A stretch of 64,000 nt of DNA from Dyella sp. OK004. Its GTDB lineage: Bacteria; Pseudomonadota; Gammaproteobacteria; Xanthomonadales; Rhodanobacteraceae. Where the stretch lies: contig NZ_FOZI01000001.1 of assembly GCF_900114495.1 (NCBI RefSeq), forward strand, positions 515,469 through 579,468. The letters run 5' to 3'. Position 1 is the first letter of the stretch. Each line of letters opens with the position of its first letter. The position numbers were made by a program, and so were the translations under genes. Of the stretch, positions 8,472 through 16,454 are shown piece after piece. A model generated the notes under the pieces. It ran no database searches, was not told where the DNA came from, and worked only from the letters and a program-made list of their open reading frames with translations.

Positions 8472-9749
8472 ATGGCTATGGATCGAGAAGCACAGGTATT
8501 GAACGACGCCGTCGCGGCCGGGATCACGTCACCCCGAGAGCTGGCGAATTTCATGGCGCAAGTCACCCATGAATCCAACGGACTGAACCGTCTGGACGAA
8601 AGTTTCCGCTACACCAAGAGCGTCAACCAGATTCCGGTGGAGTCGGCGTGGCGTCAGGGCGAAGCCGCGCTGGAATCAGCGCGTAAGGAAGCTCTGCAAG
8701 GCAAGCCGGAGCATCTGGCCGAACTGATGTACGGCGGTCGCAACGGCAATGACGAGCCGGGTGACGGCTACAAGTATCACGGCCGCGGCTACATCCAGCT
8801 CACCGGCAAGGACAATTACCGCGCTGCGGGCGAGGCGCTGCAACTGGATCTGGTCAAGCATCCGGAGCTGGCCGCCCAACCCGAGAATGCCGCCAAGATT
8901 GCGGTGTGGTACTGGGAAAATCGCGTACCGGAAAAGGCGCACGAAGATGTTCGTGCCGCAACCCGCGCCGTCAACGGCAAGCTCAACGGCCTGGCGGATC
9001 GCGAGACGCGCTTTGCCGAATGGGAAAAGAAGCTAACGCCTGAAGTGATGGAGCGACTGACCAAGGGTCAGGTAGGCCTGCCGCACGCGCCTTCCGCTCC
9101 AGTCCCTTCCAAGAGCGAACACCACGCTACTGGCGCATCGTTGCGCGAAAAGGACCAAGGACCCGCCATACGCGAATTGCAGGATCAACTGCACACGCTC
9201 GGCTATGGCGGCAAGCAACCGCCCCTGAAAGCCGATGGCCATTTCGGCCCCAATACCAAACATGCGGTCGAAGACTTCCAGCGCGCCCATGGCCTGACTC
9301 CGGATGGCGTGGCTGGCAAGCAGACCATGGCCAAGATCCATGAGTTGGCGCAGGCATCCAAACCCCAACTCAACGACTCCCGCCATCCCGACCATGAGCT
9401 GTACAAGCAAGCATTGGATGGCGTGCACAAACTGGACACACAGCACGGCCGCGCTCCCGACACACGCAGCGAACAACTTGCCGCAGCCTTGGTCGTGGCA
9501 GCGCGCGAACACGGCCTTTCGCGGATCGACCATGTGGTCCCGGGGCAGGACGCATCACATATCTATGCGGCGCAGGGCGCCTTGAACTCTCCGTTCAAGC
9601 AGGTGGCGGGCGTACCCACTACGCAGGCACTTGATACTCCCATCGCACAAAGCAGCCAGATGTGGGAACAGGCCGCGAAGCAACAGCAGACCACCCAGCC
9701 TCAGCAGTCACAGCAGACGCAAGCACAAGCGCAGACGCACGGCATGTAG
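8472..9749 (+). CDS. T4SS antibacterial effector: GH19 glycosidase, peptidoglycan-binding domain and XVIPCD-type tail
   Basis: The 425-residue protein has no signal peptide. Residues about 5-190 are a GH19 chitinase/lysozyme-like domain: FMAQVTHESNG carries candidate catalytic Glu34 with Glu43 nearby, YGGRNGN follows, then YHGRGYIQLTGKDNY and the NGKLNGLADR region. A PG_binding_1 domain is at about 217-285 (IRELQDQLHTLGYGG, HFGPNTKHAVEDFQRAHGL). The XVIPCD-type tail runs from about 300: HPDHELYKQALDGVHKLDTQHG, SEQLAAALVVAA, RIDHVVPG, TPIAQSSQMWEQ and a poly-Gln end. Layout equals that of the known GH19-PG-binding T4SS toxin of X. citri. It likely cleaves glycan strands of rivals. Confidence 0.9.
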   Translation: MAMDREAQVLNDAVAAGITSPRELANFMAQVTHESNGLNRLDESFRYTKSVNQIPVESAWRQGEAALESARKEALQGKPEHLAELMYGGRNGNDEPGDGYKYHGRGYIQLTGKDNYRAAGEALQLDLVKHPELAAQPENAAKIAVWYWENRVPEKAHEDVRAATRAVNGKLNGLADRETRFAEWEKKLTPEVMERLTKGQVGLPHAPSAPVPSKSEHHATGASLREKDQGPAIRELQDQLHTLGYGGKQPPLKADGHFGPNTKHAVEDFQRAHGLTPDGVAGKQTMAKIHELAQASKPQLNDSRHPDHELYKQALDGVHKLDTQHGRAPDTRSEQLAAALVVAAREHGLSRIDHVVPGQDASHIYAAQGALNSPFKQVAGVPTTQALDTPIAQSSQMWEQAAKQQQTTQPQQSQQTQAQAQTHGM

Positions 9750-9782
9750 CGCGCATGGCCCTTTCATTGGCCAAGTCACGCA

Positions 9783-9813
9783 CCGAAGGAGCTGGTCAAA
9801 CCGGCTCCTTCGG
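9783..9813. terminator. Stem-loop after the GH19 effector gene
   Basis: A perfect 10-bp stem (CCGAAGGAGC at 9783-9792, GCTCCTTCGG at 9804-9813) lies 34 bp downstream of the toxin stop. There is no U-tract, so it is a possible attenuator or mRNA-stabilising hairpin more than a classical terminator. Confidence 0.45.
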
Positions 9814-9911
9814 CATGCCCGTCATCCATCGGCCATCGCTCCTGCGCAACGAATTGCCGCTATTAGCGCAACCGTTCCGCGAAGACGATGTGTGTCCAGA
9901 AGGAAAACCTT

Positions 9912-10517
9912 ATGCCAAGCAAGCGATCTACGCCCTCCGCGGCGCTCGCCCTCGCTCTGACTCTCGCCACCTCCACTTATGGTTCGCCCATGAATACTCC
10001 TGACATCAAGCAGAACCCGCATCCGCAGATGCGCTACGAGGTCACTATGACCATCGAAGGTGCGCCCGGCCCGTTCGAAACCGTGACCGGTTTCATGCAG
10101 TACGAAGTGCTCGATGACCGCTGCCTGCCCATGCAGGACCCGATCAGCGGCGCCAAGAAGCACCCGATGACCGACCCGCCGATTCATTTCGAGCGTGTCT
10201 CCGACAACGTCTACAAGGGCGTCGTCTATGCCGATCTGCTGCAGAACGAGGACTACTACGGTCTTGGCATCTGCAAGTGGTCGCTGGTGTCCGCTATCGG
10301 CCGCCTGCAGGGCAAGGAGGCCACCTTCTCACCCGACCTCAGCCTTGACGAGCTCGTGGCGCAGGAACGCAAGACGCTCTATTTCTACAAGGGCAACTAC
10401 TCGCACAACAGCGTGAAGGATTCGGTCTTCGCGGGCGTTCCGCTGTCGGATCACATCAAGGCGCACCGCGATGACTTCTTCTCGGTGACGCTCGAAGCCA
10501 GGGAGGTCTTCCCATGA
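9912..10517 (+). CDS. Candidate immunity protein for lipase effector 2 (paralogue lacking the lipobox Cys)
   Basis: The 201-residue exported protein starts at ATG 9912, chosen because AAGGAAA precedes it. It aligns along its length with the protein at 3079 (SPMNTPDIKQNPHPQMRYEVT, DLLQNEDYYGLGICKWSLV). Where the paralogue has lipobox LSAC-GSPMN, this one reads ATSTY-GSPMN: the lipidated Cys is Tyr (TAT), one base from TGT. It would be a soluble periplasmic protein or keep an uncleaved anchor. Its stop overlaps the lipase start (ATGA at 10514). The immunity role is inferred from pairing and paralogy. Confidence 0.75.
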   Translation: MPSKRSTPSAALALALTLATSTYGSPMNTPDIKQNPHPQMRYEVTMTIEGAPGPFETVTGFMQYEVLDDRCLPMQDPISGAKKHPMTDPPIHFERVSDNVYKGVVYADLLQNEDYYGLGICKWSLVSAIGRLQGKEATFSPDLSLDELVAQERKTLYFYKGNYSHNSVKDSVFAGVPLSDHIKAHRDDFFSVTLEAREVFP

Positions 10518-12040
10518 CCCTGCGCTCGATGGACTACGCCGAACTCGCCAAGGATGCTTATAACGACCGCGCGCTGGAGCAAAATTTCTACATCGATAGC
10601 GTGCAGTACAAAGCCATCGCCCATGTGGACCGTCCGTCTGGTTATCAGGGCACCGCCTATCAACGCATCGACACCGGCGAGATCGTCATCGCCAGCCGCG
10701 GCACCGAGTTCGGTCGCGAGCCGCTGCGCGATGGCGTGATCGCGGATGGCGGCATGGTCTTCACTGGCTACAACTCGCAGGCCGACGACGCCATGGACTT
10801 CGCCAAGCAAGTCACGGCCATGGCGAAAGACCGTGAGCCGCAATATGGGCATCCGCTGGATGTCACCGTCACCGGCCACTCACTGGGCGGCACCCTCGCT
10901 GAGATCACGGCTTACCGGCTCGGCCTGCACGGTGAGACCTTCAATGCCTATGGTGCAGCGGGGCTGTTGTACGACATTCCTGAGGGCGGTTCGCAGGTGA
11001 TCGATCACGTGCGTGCCACCGATTTCGTCAGTGCGGCCAGCCGCCATTTCGGCGAGGTGCGCGTCTATGCCACCCAGGAAGACATCGATCAACTAACCAA
11101 GGCGGGATACCGCGACGACGGTGGCCCGCTAAGCCTGCGCAATCCGATCAAGGGCATCAGCTTCGACGCGCATCGCATCACCAATTTCGCGCCGGACAAC
11201 CAGGAGCACGGCGCCTCGATCATGAATGCTGAGGACGCCGCCCGCTATCGCGCCCACCACGGCATGATCGACCGCTACCGTGACGACATCATGCTGGCTC
11301 GCACCGGGCTCTCGGTTTCCTGGGAGCTGCCCAAGGCGATCGTCCACACCGCGGAAGACTTTGGCCGCACCGCTGGCGAGCGGATCGCCAAGACGTACGA
11401 GATCGTCCGCGAAGTAGCCAACGAGCATATTCACCAGGTCGCCGAGAAAGTGAAGGAAACGGTCCATCGCGTCGAACAGACGCTGGAGGAGGCAGGTAAA
11501 GCAGTAGGCGAGAAGATCTCTGAGGGAGCACATGCCATCGAGCATGCCGCCGAGTCCCTGAGAGACCGGGCCTCCCACGCGCTGGATGTCTTACGGCATC
11601 CCGGCTCATGGTTCGAGCACGCACCTGACCCGAAGACGCCACCCGCCCGCCTGGACAGCACTACGCATCCTGATCACTCCATGTATCGCCAGGTGCTCGG
11701 AGCCGTGCATCACCTGGACGCGCAACATCGCCGCGCCCCTGACCAGTTGAGTGACAATCTGGCGGCGACGTTGGTAGTCGCGGCCCGGAGGCATGGCATG
11801 GAACAGATCGATCTGATTTCGCTAAGTGATGATCGGTCCAGCGCTTATGCCATACAAGGTGATCCACAATCGCCTTTCAGGCGCATCGCCGAAGTGTCGA
11901 CGCAACAGGCGGTCAACACTTCGGTGGAGCAAAGCAGCTTGGCCTGGGTACAAGCCGCTCATGAAGCCAGGGAACGGCATGCTGCCCAGATCGCTCAGGA
12001 GCAGTCGCAATCCCAGGCCATGCCGGGGCGAACCGCATAG
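10514..12040 (+). CDS. T4SS antibacterial effector: class 3 lipase with XVIPCD-type C-terminus (lipase effector 2)
   Basis: The 508-residue protein is a paralogue of the toxin at 3681, with no signal peptide. The lipase domain has SRGTE near 61, GHSLGG with Ser123 at the same residue number as in the paralogue, FNAYGAAGL, RATDFVSAASRHFG and YRAHHGMIDRYRDD. The central helical segment (about 280-365) is shorter and charged instead of His/Ala-rich (HQVAEKVKETVHRVEQ...). HPGSWFEH then leads into the secretion tail: HPDHSMYRQVLGAVHHLDAQH, SDNLAATLVVAARRHG, QIDLISL and TSVEQSSLAWVQA, Gln-rich at the end. It is preceded by its presumed immunity gene and followed 149 bp later by virD4. Confidence 0.88.
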   Translation: MTLRSMDYAELAKDAYNDRALEQNFYIDSVQYKAIAHVDRPSGYQGTAYQRIDTGEIVIASRGTEFGREPLRDGVIADGGMVFTGYNSQADDAMDFAKQVTAMAKDREPQYGHPLDVTVTGHSLGGTLAEITAYRLGLHGETFNAYGAAGLLYDIPEGGSQVIDHVRATDFVSAASRHFGEVRVYATQEDIDQLTKAGYRDDGGPLSLRNPIKGISFDAHRITNFAPDNQEHGASIMNAEDAARYRAHHGMIDRYRDDIMLARTGLSVSWELPKAIVHTAEDFGRTAGERIAKTYEIVREVANEHIHQVAEKVKETVHRVEQTLEEAGKAVGEKISEGAHAIEHAAESLRDRASHALDVLRHPGSWFEHAPDPKTPPARLDSTTHPDHSMYRQVLGAVHHLDAQHRRAPDQLSDNLAATLVVAARRHGMEQIDLISLSDDRSSAYAIQGDPQSPFRRIAEVSTQQAVNTSVEQSSLAWVQAAHEARERHAAQIAQEQSQSQAMPGRTA

Positions 12041-12189
12041 CACGCGGGTAATCTTGGCATGTCAAAGTAAGCGTACGAAGAAGGAAACGACGAAGCGGGC
12101 GGAGCCACCGTGGCCCGCTCGCTTCGCGGCAGGAAATGGATAGGCTACGACGGCCTGTCCCGCCAAGAAATCTCGACAGGGTAGATCTA

Positions 12190-13875
12190 ATGAGCAAGAG
12201 CCGATGGATTTGTGCGGTAGGCCTCGCAGTGGCCGCCGTGGCGGTAGGCGAGTATTTTTCCGGATTTCTAACCCTGCTCTTCCTGGGACTGGGGCAACAC
12301 GACCTCGGTTTCGGCCTGTATTGGAACTACCTTCGCTCTCTCAATCTGCCTCAGTATCAGCCTTACCTATTGCGCATTCAGGCCGCCGGCTTTATCGGCT
12401 TTGGCATTCCGCTTCTCCTATGGCTGATCGCCCTGTACTTCCTGGTGAAGCGCAAGAAGCAATCCATGCACGGCGACGCTCGCTTCGCCAACGCCGGCGA
12501 CTTGAGCAAGCACGGCATGTTCAAGCCGTCAGACAACGGCGTTCTGGTCGGCAAGTACAAGGGCGATCTGGTGCGGTTGAGCGGCCAGCAGTTTGTGATC
12601 CTCGCTGCGCCCACGCGCTCAGGCAAAGGCGTGGGCGTGGTGATTCCCAACCTGCTCGAGTACCAGGAGTCGATGGTCGTTCTGGACATCAAGCAGGAGA
12701 ACTACGAACTGACAAGCGGCTGGCGCGCCAGCCAGGGGCAGGAAATCTATCTGTTCAATCCGTTCGCGGAAGACCGGCGCTCGCATCGCTGGAATCCGTT
12801 GAGTTATGTGTCGAGTGACCCGGCCTTCCGTGTATCGGATCTGATGAGCATCGCGGCGATGCTGTATCCCGATGGCTCGGACGATCAGAAGTTCTGGGTG
12901 AGCCAGGCACGCAATGCATTCATGGCTTTCACCCTGTATATGTTTGAGAAATGGGAGCACGACGAGAAGAAAGGTTTTCCGCTGATGCTGCGGGACAAGC
13001 CGACGCTGGGCATGGTCTATCGCCTCTCTTCCGGCGACGGTACGGATCTTCGCCAGCTTTATCAAATGATGTCGCAGCAGCCGTTCCTCAGCGGTCATGC
13101 GCAATCTGCTTTCGCCAATCTGCTTTCGCAGGCCAACGAGACCTTCGCCTCCATCCTAGGCACCTTCAAGGAGCCGTTGAACGCATGGATCAACCCGGTG
13201 CTGGACGCAGCCACCAGCGAGGACGATTTCCTGCTGACCGATGTGCGCAAGAAGCGCATGACGATTTACATCGGCATCCAGCCCAACAAGCTGGCTGAGA
13301 GCCGGCTGATCGTGAACCTGTTCTTCAGCCAGTTGATCAACCAGAACACCAAGGAGCTGCCGCAGAACAACCCTGCGCTGAAGCACCAGTGCCTGCTATT
13401 GATGGACGAATTCACCTCGATCGGCAAGGTGGAAATCATCGCTACGGCGGTGTCGTATATGGCGGGCTACAACGTGCGCCTGCTGCCCATCATCCAGAGC
13501 ATGGCGCAGCTGGACGCCACCTACGGCAAGGATGTCTCGCGCACGCTGATCACCAACCATGCGTTGCAGATCATCTACGCGCCGCGCGAACAGCAGGATG
13601 CCAACGACTACTCCGACATGCTCGGCTACACCACCGTGCGCAAGGAGAACGTCACGCGCGGCAAGGGTCGTGGCGACGTGTCGCGCAGCCAGACCGAGGA
13701 ACGCCGCGCCCTGATGCTGCCGCAGGAACTGAAGGCGATGGGTACGGACAAGGAGGTCTTCCTCTATGAAGGCATCCCCCATCCAGTGATGTGCGAAAAG
13801 ATCCGCTACTACCAGGACAAGTACTTCACCGCCCGCCTGCTGCCGAAGGTGGACATTCCCGTTCTGGCCATCTGA
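12190..13875 (+). CDS. virD4: VirD4 coupling protein (T4SS substrate-recruiting ATPase)
   Basis: The 561-residue protein starts at ATG 12190, preceded by AGGG; a 54-bp longer frame lacks a ribosome site. Two transmembrane helices lie at about 7-33 and 66-86. The TraG/TraD-like ATPase follows, with Walker A APTRSGKG (140-147) and Walker B LLLMDE near 402-406, then the AYNVRLLPIIQSMAQLDATYG region (read here as AGYNVRLLP...). VirD4 binds the C-terminal XVIPCD tails and passes toxins to the VirB channel. Placement directly after the four tailed toxins is strong context. It appears to close the locus: a hairpin and an unrelated oxidase follow. Confidence 0.95.
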   Translation: MSKSRWICAVGLAVAAVAVGEYFSGFLTLLFLGLGQHDLGFGLYWNYLRSLNLPQYQPYLLRIQAAGFIGFGIPLLLWLIALYFLVKRKKQSMHGDARFANAGDLSKHGMFKPSDNGVLVGKYKGDLVRLSGQQFVILAAPTRSGKGVGVVIPNLLEYQESMVVLDIKQENYELTSGWRASQGQEIYLFNPFAEDRRSHRWNPLSYVSSDPAFRVSDLMSIAAMLYPDGSDDQKFWVSQARNAFMAFTLYMFEKWEHDEKKGFPLMLRDKPTLGMVYRLSSGDGTDLRQLYQMMSQQPFLSGHAQSAFANLLSQANETFASILGTFKEPLNAWINPVLDAATSEDDFLLTDVRKKRMTIYIGIQPNKLAESRLIVNLFFSQLINQNTKELPQNNPALKHQCLLLMDEFTSIGKVEIIATAVSYMAGYNVRLLPIIQSMAQLDATYGKDVSRTLITNHALQIIYAPREQQDANDYSDMLGYTTVRKENVTRGKGRGDVSRSQTEERRALMLPQELKAMGTDKEVFLYEGIPHPVMCEKIRYYQDKYFTARLLPKVDIPVLAI

Positions 13876-13878
13876 ACC

Positions 13879-13898
13879 TGGCGCCCTTATGGGCGCCA
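13879..13898. terminator. GC hairpin after virD4
   Basis: TGGCGCCC (13879-13886) and GGGCGCCA (13891-13898) form a perfect 8-bp stem with a TTAT loop immediately after the virD4 stop. No U-tract follows. Confidence 0.45.
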
Positions 13899-13933
13899 CG
13901 GCCCCGGGGCAGCTTCAGAGCTAGACTTGGCTC

Positions 13934-15304
13934 ATGACGCTGCCTTCCGCCCTGCTCGATACCCTGCGCGCCACTTTTGCCGCCGACGCCCTGTCGGTGG
14001 AGGAAGGTGAGCGCCTCGCTTACGCCTACGACAACTCGCGCCGCAACGCACTGCCCGATGCGGTGGTGTTTCCCACCACACATGAGCAAGTCGAAACGCT
14101 GGTGCGCGCATGCCGCGAACATCGCGTTCCGGTAGTGGCCCGCGGACGCGGCACTAATACCACCGGCGCCACGGTACCGGTGGCAGGTGGCGTGGTGGTG
14201 AGCTTTGAGCGGATGAACCGCATTCTGCGCATCGATCCGGATAACCGCCTGGCGGTGGTCGAGCCGGGCGTACTCAATGGCGACCTGCAGAACGCGCTGA
14301 AGCCGCATGGTTTCTTCTGGCCACCCGACCCGACCTCGTCGCCCTGGTGCAGCATAGGCGGCAACCTGGCCTGTAATTCGGCGGGACCGCGCACGGTGAA
14401 GTACGGCAGTCCGCGTGAGAACACTCTGGGTTTGCGCGCGGTGGCTGGCACGGGCGCAGGCTTTCGCTGCGGCACCTACACCAGCAAGGGCTCCACGGGT
14501 TACGACCTTACCCGTCTGCTGATCGGTTCCGAAGGCACCTTGGCGCTGATCACCGAAGCCACGCTGAAACTCACGCCGAAGCCGAGCGGGCTGCGCACAT
14601 TGCGCGCTACTTATCGCGACGTTGGCGCCGCTGCGCGCGCGGTGGCACGCATCATGGCCCAACCCGTCACGCCATGCGCACTGGAGTTTATTGATGACGT
14701 CGCACTGAAGCTGGCCCACGACTACGGTGGCGACGGCGTGCCGCTGGCCGGCGCGATGTTGATGATCGAAGTCGACGGCGAACCGGAAACGCTGCCCAGC
14801 GCGGTGGAGGGCGTATCGTGCGCGGCGCGCGGCGATGGGCTGGAAGAACTCAAAGTCGCCCAGACCGCGGAGGAAACTCAGGCACTGTGGTCTGCGCGCA
14901 AGGCACTATCACCCGCACAGCGCACCATCTCGCCGAACAAGATCAATGAAGATGTGGTGGTGCCGGTGAGCCACTTGCCGGAACTGGTGGACGGCATCAA
15001 GCAGCTTGCGGCCAAGCACGACGTACTGATCGTCAGCTTCGGCCATGCAGGCAACGGCAATCTGCACGTGAACCTGTTGCCGCGCGATGACGCCGAGCGC
15101 GAACGTGCGCATGCCTGCCTCGCTGAAGTGTTCGCGTTGGTGATCCGCCTGGAAGGCACCCTGTCCGGTGAACACGGCATCGGCCTGATCAAGCGCGAAT
15201 TCATGCCGCTCGCGTTGGAGCCGGCAACGCTGGGACTGATGCACAACGTCAAGGCTGCGTTCGACCCGGACGGGATTTTGAATCCGGGAAAGCTGCTGCC
15301 GTAG
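13934..15304 (+). CDS. FAD-linked oxidase, D-lactate/glycolate dehydrogenase type
   Basis: The 456-residue flavoprotein has a PCMH-type FAD-binding domain at about 35-215 (PVVARGRGTNTTGATVPVAGGVVVS; later CSIGGNLACNSAGPRTVKYG; SEGTLALITEATLKLTP) and a FAD-oxidase C-terminal domain (KINEDVVVPVSHLPELVDGI, SFGHAGNGNLHVNLL, SGEHGIGLIKREF). These are the hallmarks of the GlcD/Dld family, which oxidises D-2-hydroxyacids such as D-lactate and passes electrons to the respiratory chain. The absence of neighbouring glcE/glcF genes favours a single-subunit D-lactate dehydrogenase, but the substrate is not decided by sequence. Confidence 0.88.
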   Translation: MTLPSALLDTLRATFAADALSVEEGERLAYAYDNSRRNALPDAVVFPTTHEQVETLVRACREHRVPVVARGRGTNTTGATVPVAGGVVVSFERMNRILRIDPDNRLAVVEPGVLNGDLQNALKPHGFFWPPDPTSSPWCSIGGNLACNSAGPRTVKYGSPRENTLGLRAVAGTGAGFRCGTYTSKGSTGYDLTRLLIGSEGTLALITEATLKLTPKPSGLRTLRATYRDVGAAARAVARIMAQPVTPCALEFIDDVALKLAHDYGGDGVPLAGAMLMIEVDGEPETLPSAVEGVSCAARGDGLEELKVAQTAEETQALWSARKALSPAQRTISPNKINEDVVVPVSHLPELVDGIKQLAAKHDVLIVSFGHAGNGNLHVNLLPRDDAERERAHACLAEVFALVIRLEGTLSGEHGIGLIKREFMPLALEPATLGLMHNVKAAFDPDGILNPGKLLP

Positions 15305-15327
15305 AAGCGCACAGGGTGCGCTCCTAC
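15301..15327. repeat. REP-like hairpin between convergent genes
   Basis: GTAGAAGCGCAC (15301-15312) pairs with GTGCGCTCCTAC (15316-15327) with one mismatch. It overlaps the oxidase stop codon and lies between convergent genes. The GTAGGAGCGC core recurs near 32573 and 38443, and a GGGCTCCTAC variant near 23409. Confidence 0.65.
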
Positions 15328-15333
15328 AGGTAA

Positions 15334-15960
15334 TCAGCGGGTTTGGCGGTTGATGATCAGGTGCAGGCCGAACAGGACGAATACTGCTCCCGCCACGCCA
15401 TCGATCCACCGCGACAGCCGCAGGTAGCCGCGCCGCATGGCCGGCAGGGCGAAGAACGCCGCGACCACGGTGAACCATAGGAAGGTTTCGGCGGCGACCA
15501 GCGTCCACAGACCCCAGCGGGTGGCGGCGCTGGCGCCGTCGCCGATCAGGGCGGAGAACACGCTGCCGAAGTACACCACGGCCTTGGGATTGGCGAGGTT
15601 GGTCAGCAGGCCGGCACGGAGCGTGGCGAAGTCGCTGCGCTCGACCTGGGGTGTCATCGATGGGCCGCCGGCCGGCGCGCGCCAGGCGCCGCGCAGCATC
15701 TTCACACCCATCCAGGCCAGGTAGAGCCCGCCGGCCACGGCCATCAGGCGGCCCAGCCAGGCCAGGCGGTGCAGCAACAGTTGCAGGCCAAGCAGCGCCA
15801 GCGCCGACCACACCATCGCGCCGAGCGCGATGCCGGCGACGCCGAACAGCGCCTGTCGGCGGCTGCGACTCACCGCAGTCTGCGAGACAAAGAAAAAATC
15901 CGGCCCCGGGCTGATCAGGGCGATCAGGTGGACGAAGGCGATAGTCAGGAACAGGCTCAT
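15334..15960 (-). CDS. LysE/RhtB-family amino-acid exporter
   Basis: The 208-residue membrane protein begins MSLFLTIAFVHLIALISPGPDFFFVS. The SPGPDF motif near residue 17 and the LANPKAVVYFGSVF motif near 122 are typical of LysE-family exporters with six predicted helices. ATG at 15960 is chosen over an in-frame GTG 15 bases earlier because GGAG lies 6 bases before it. Substrates of this family are amino acids or derivatives and cannot be told here. It is transcribed convergently with the FAD oxidase. Confidence 0.88.
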   Translation of the reverse strand: MSLFLTIAFVHLIALISPGPDFFFVSQTAVSRSRRQALFGVAGIALGAMVWSALALLGLQLLLHRLAWLGRLMAVAGGLYLAWMGVKMLRGAWRAPAGGPSMTPQVERSDFATLRAGLLTNLANPKAVVYFGSVFSALIGDGASAATRWGLWTLVAAETFLWFTVVAAFFALPAMRRGYLRLSRWIDGVAGAVFVLFGLHLIINRQTR

Positions 15961-16454
15961 GGGACGCTCCGACACAGTGAATCACTAGATATTTGCGGCC
16001 CCGCAACTTGTCGCGACGGAGCCGATTCCTCTACGCTGCCAACGTTTTGGCTTTCCACGGCCACTTTAGAGCCTGTCCTCATAGTCTGCATGGCCCTCGC
16101 CGGGAGCTGTTTGCACGCAAGACCAGGAAGAACGAGGGCGTGTACGTCCGTACACAACCGAGTGATGACGCAGGATTGCGGGCAAACAGACCCGGCCCGA
16201 AGGGTTGCTTGTCGGTGGGCGCCAGCCGGTGCCGCGCGGTTTGGCCTGGCAGCCAGCCATGCGCTGCACCACGCACCACCGGCTGGCGCCCACCGACAAG
16301 CAACGCGGGCTATGCAGACTATGAGGACAGGCTCTTAGGGGGAATACCGAGTCGCCGGAACGGGCGGGACCAGCAAGGTTGGCTGCCCGGCGTCCGTGTG
16401 CCCGGTGTGGCCATCGCGTAAAAGCTACCGCATTCATTGGATCAAGACACCCTG
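15961..16454. other. Intergenic region mostly occupied by the MITE-like element
   Basis: About 105 bp upstream of the element should contain the exporter promoter, and about 117 bp after it the permease promoter. I see no convincing -35/-10 pair in either and no gene. Confidence 0.6.
16066..16337. mobile_element. MITE-like non-autonomous element with 23-bp terminal inverted repeats and TTA target duplication
   Basis: The 266-bp core (16069-16334) is bounded by perfect inverted repeats 16069-16091 and 16312-16334, beginning GAGCCTGTCCTC. TTA flanks it on both sides (16066-16068 and 16335-16337). Inside are a second perfect 27-bp inverted pair (16205-16231 and 16277-16303) and a small palindrome, GTGTACG...CGTACAC (16140-16155). 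There is no credible coding sequence. The termini and 3-bp T-N-A duplication resemble the IS1031 group of the IS5 family, which would supply transposase in trans. That family link is from memory of end sequences. Confidence 0.72.

Noticed and set aside
3079-12040. Type VI secretion effectors (lipase and peptidase toxins can be T6SS cargo)
   Set aside because: No VgrG, PAAR, Hcp or adaptor genes are present, and each toxin has the T4SS-type tail beside virB5, virB6 and virD4.
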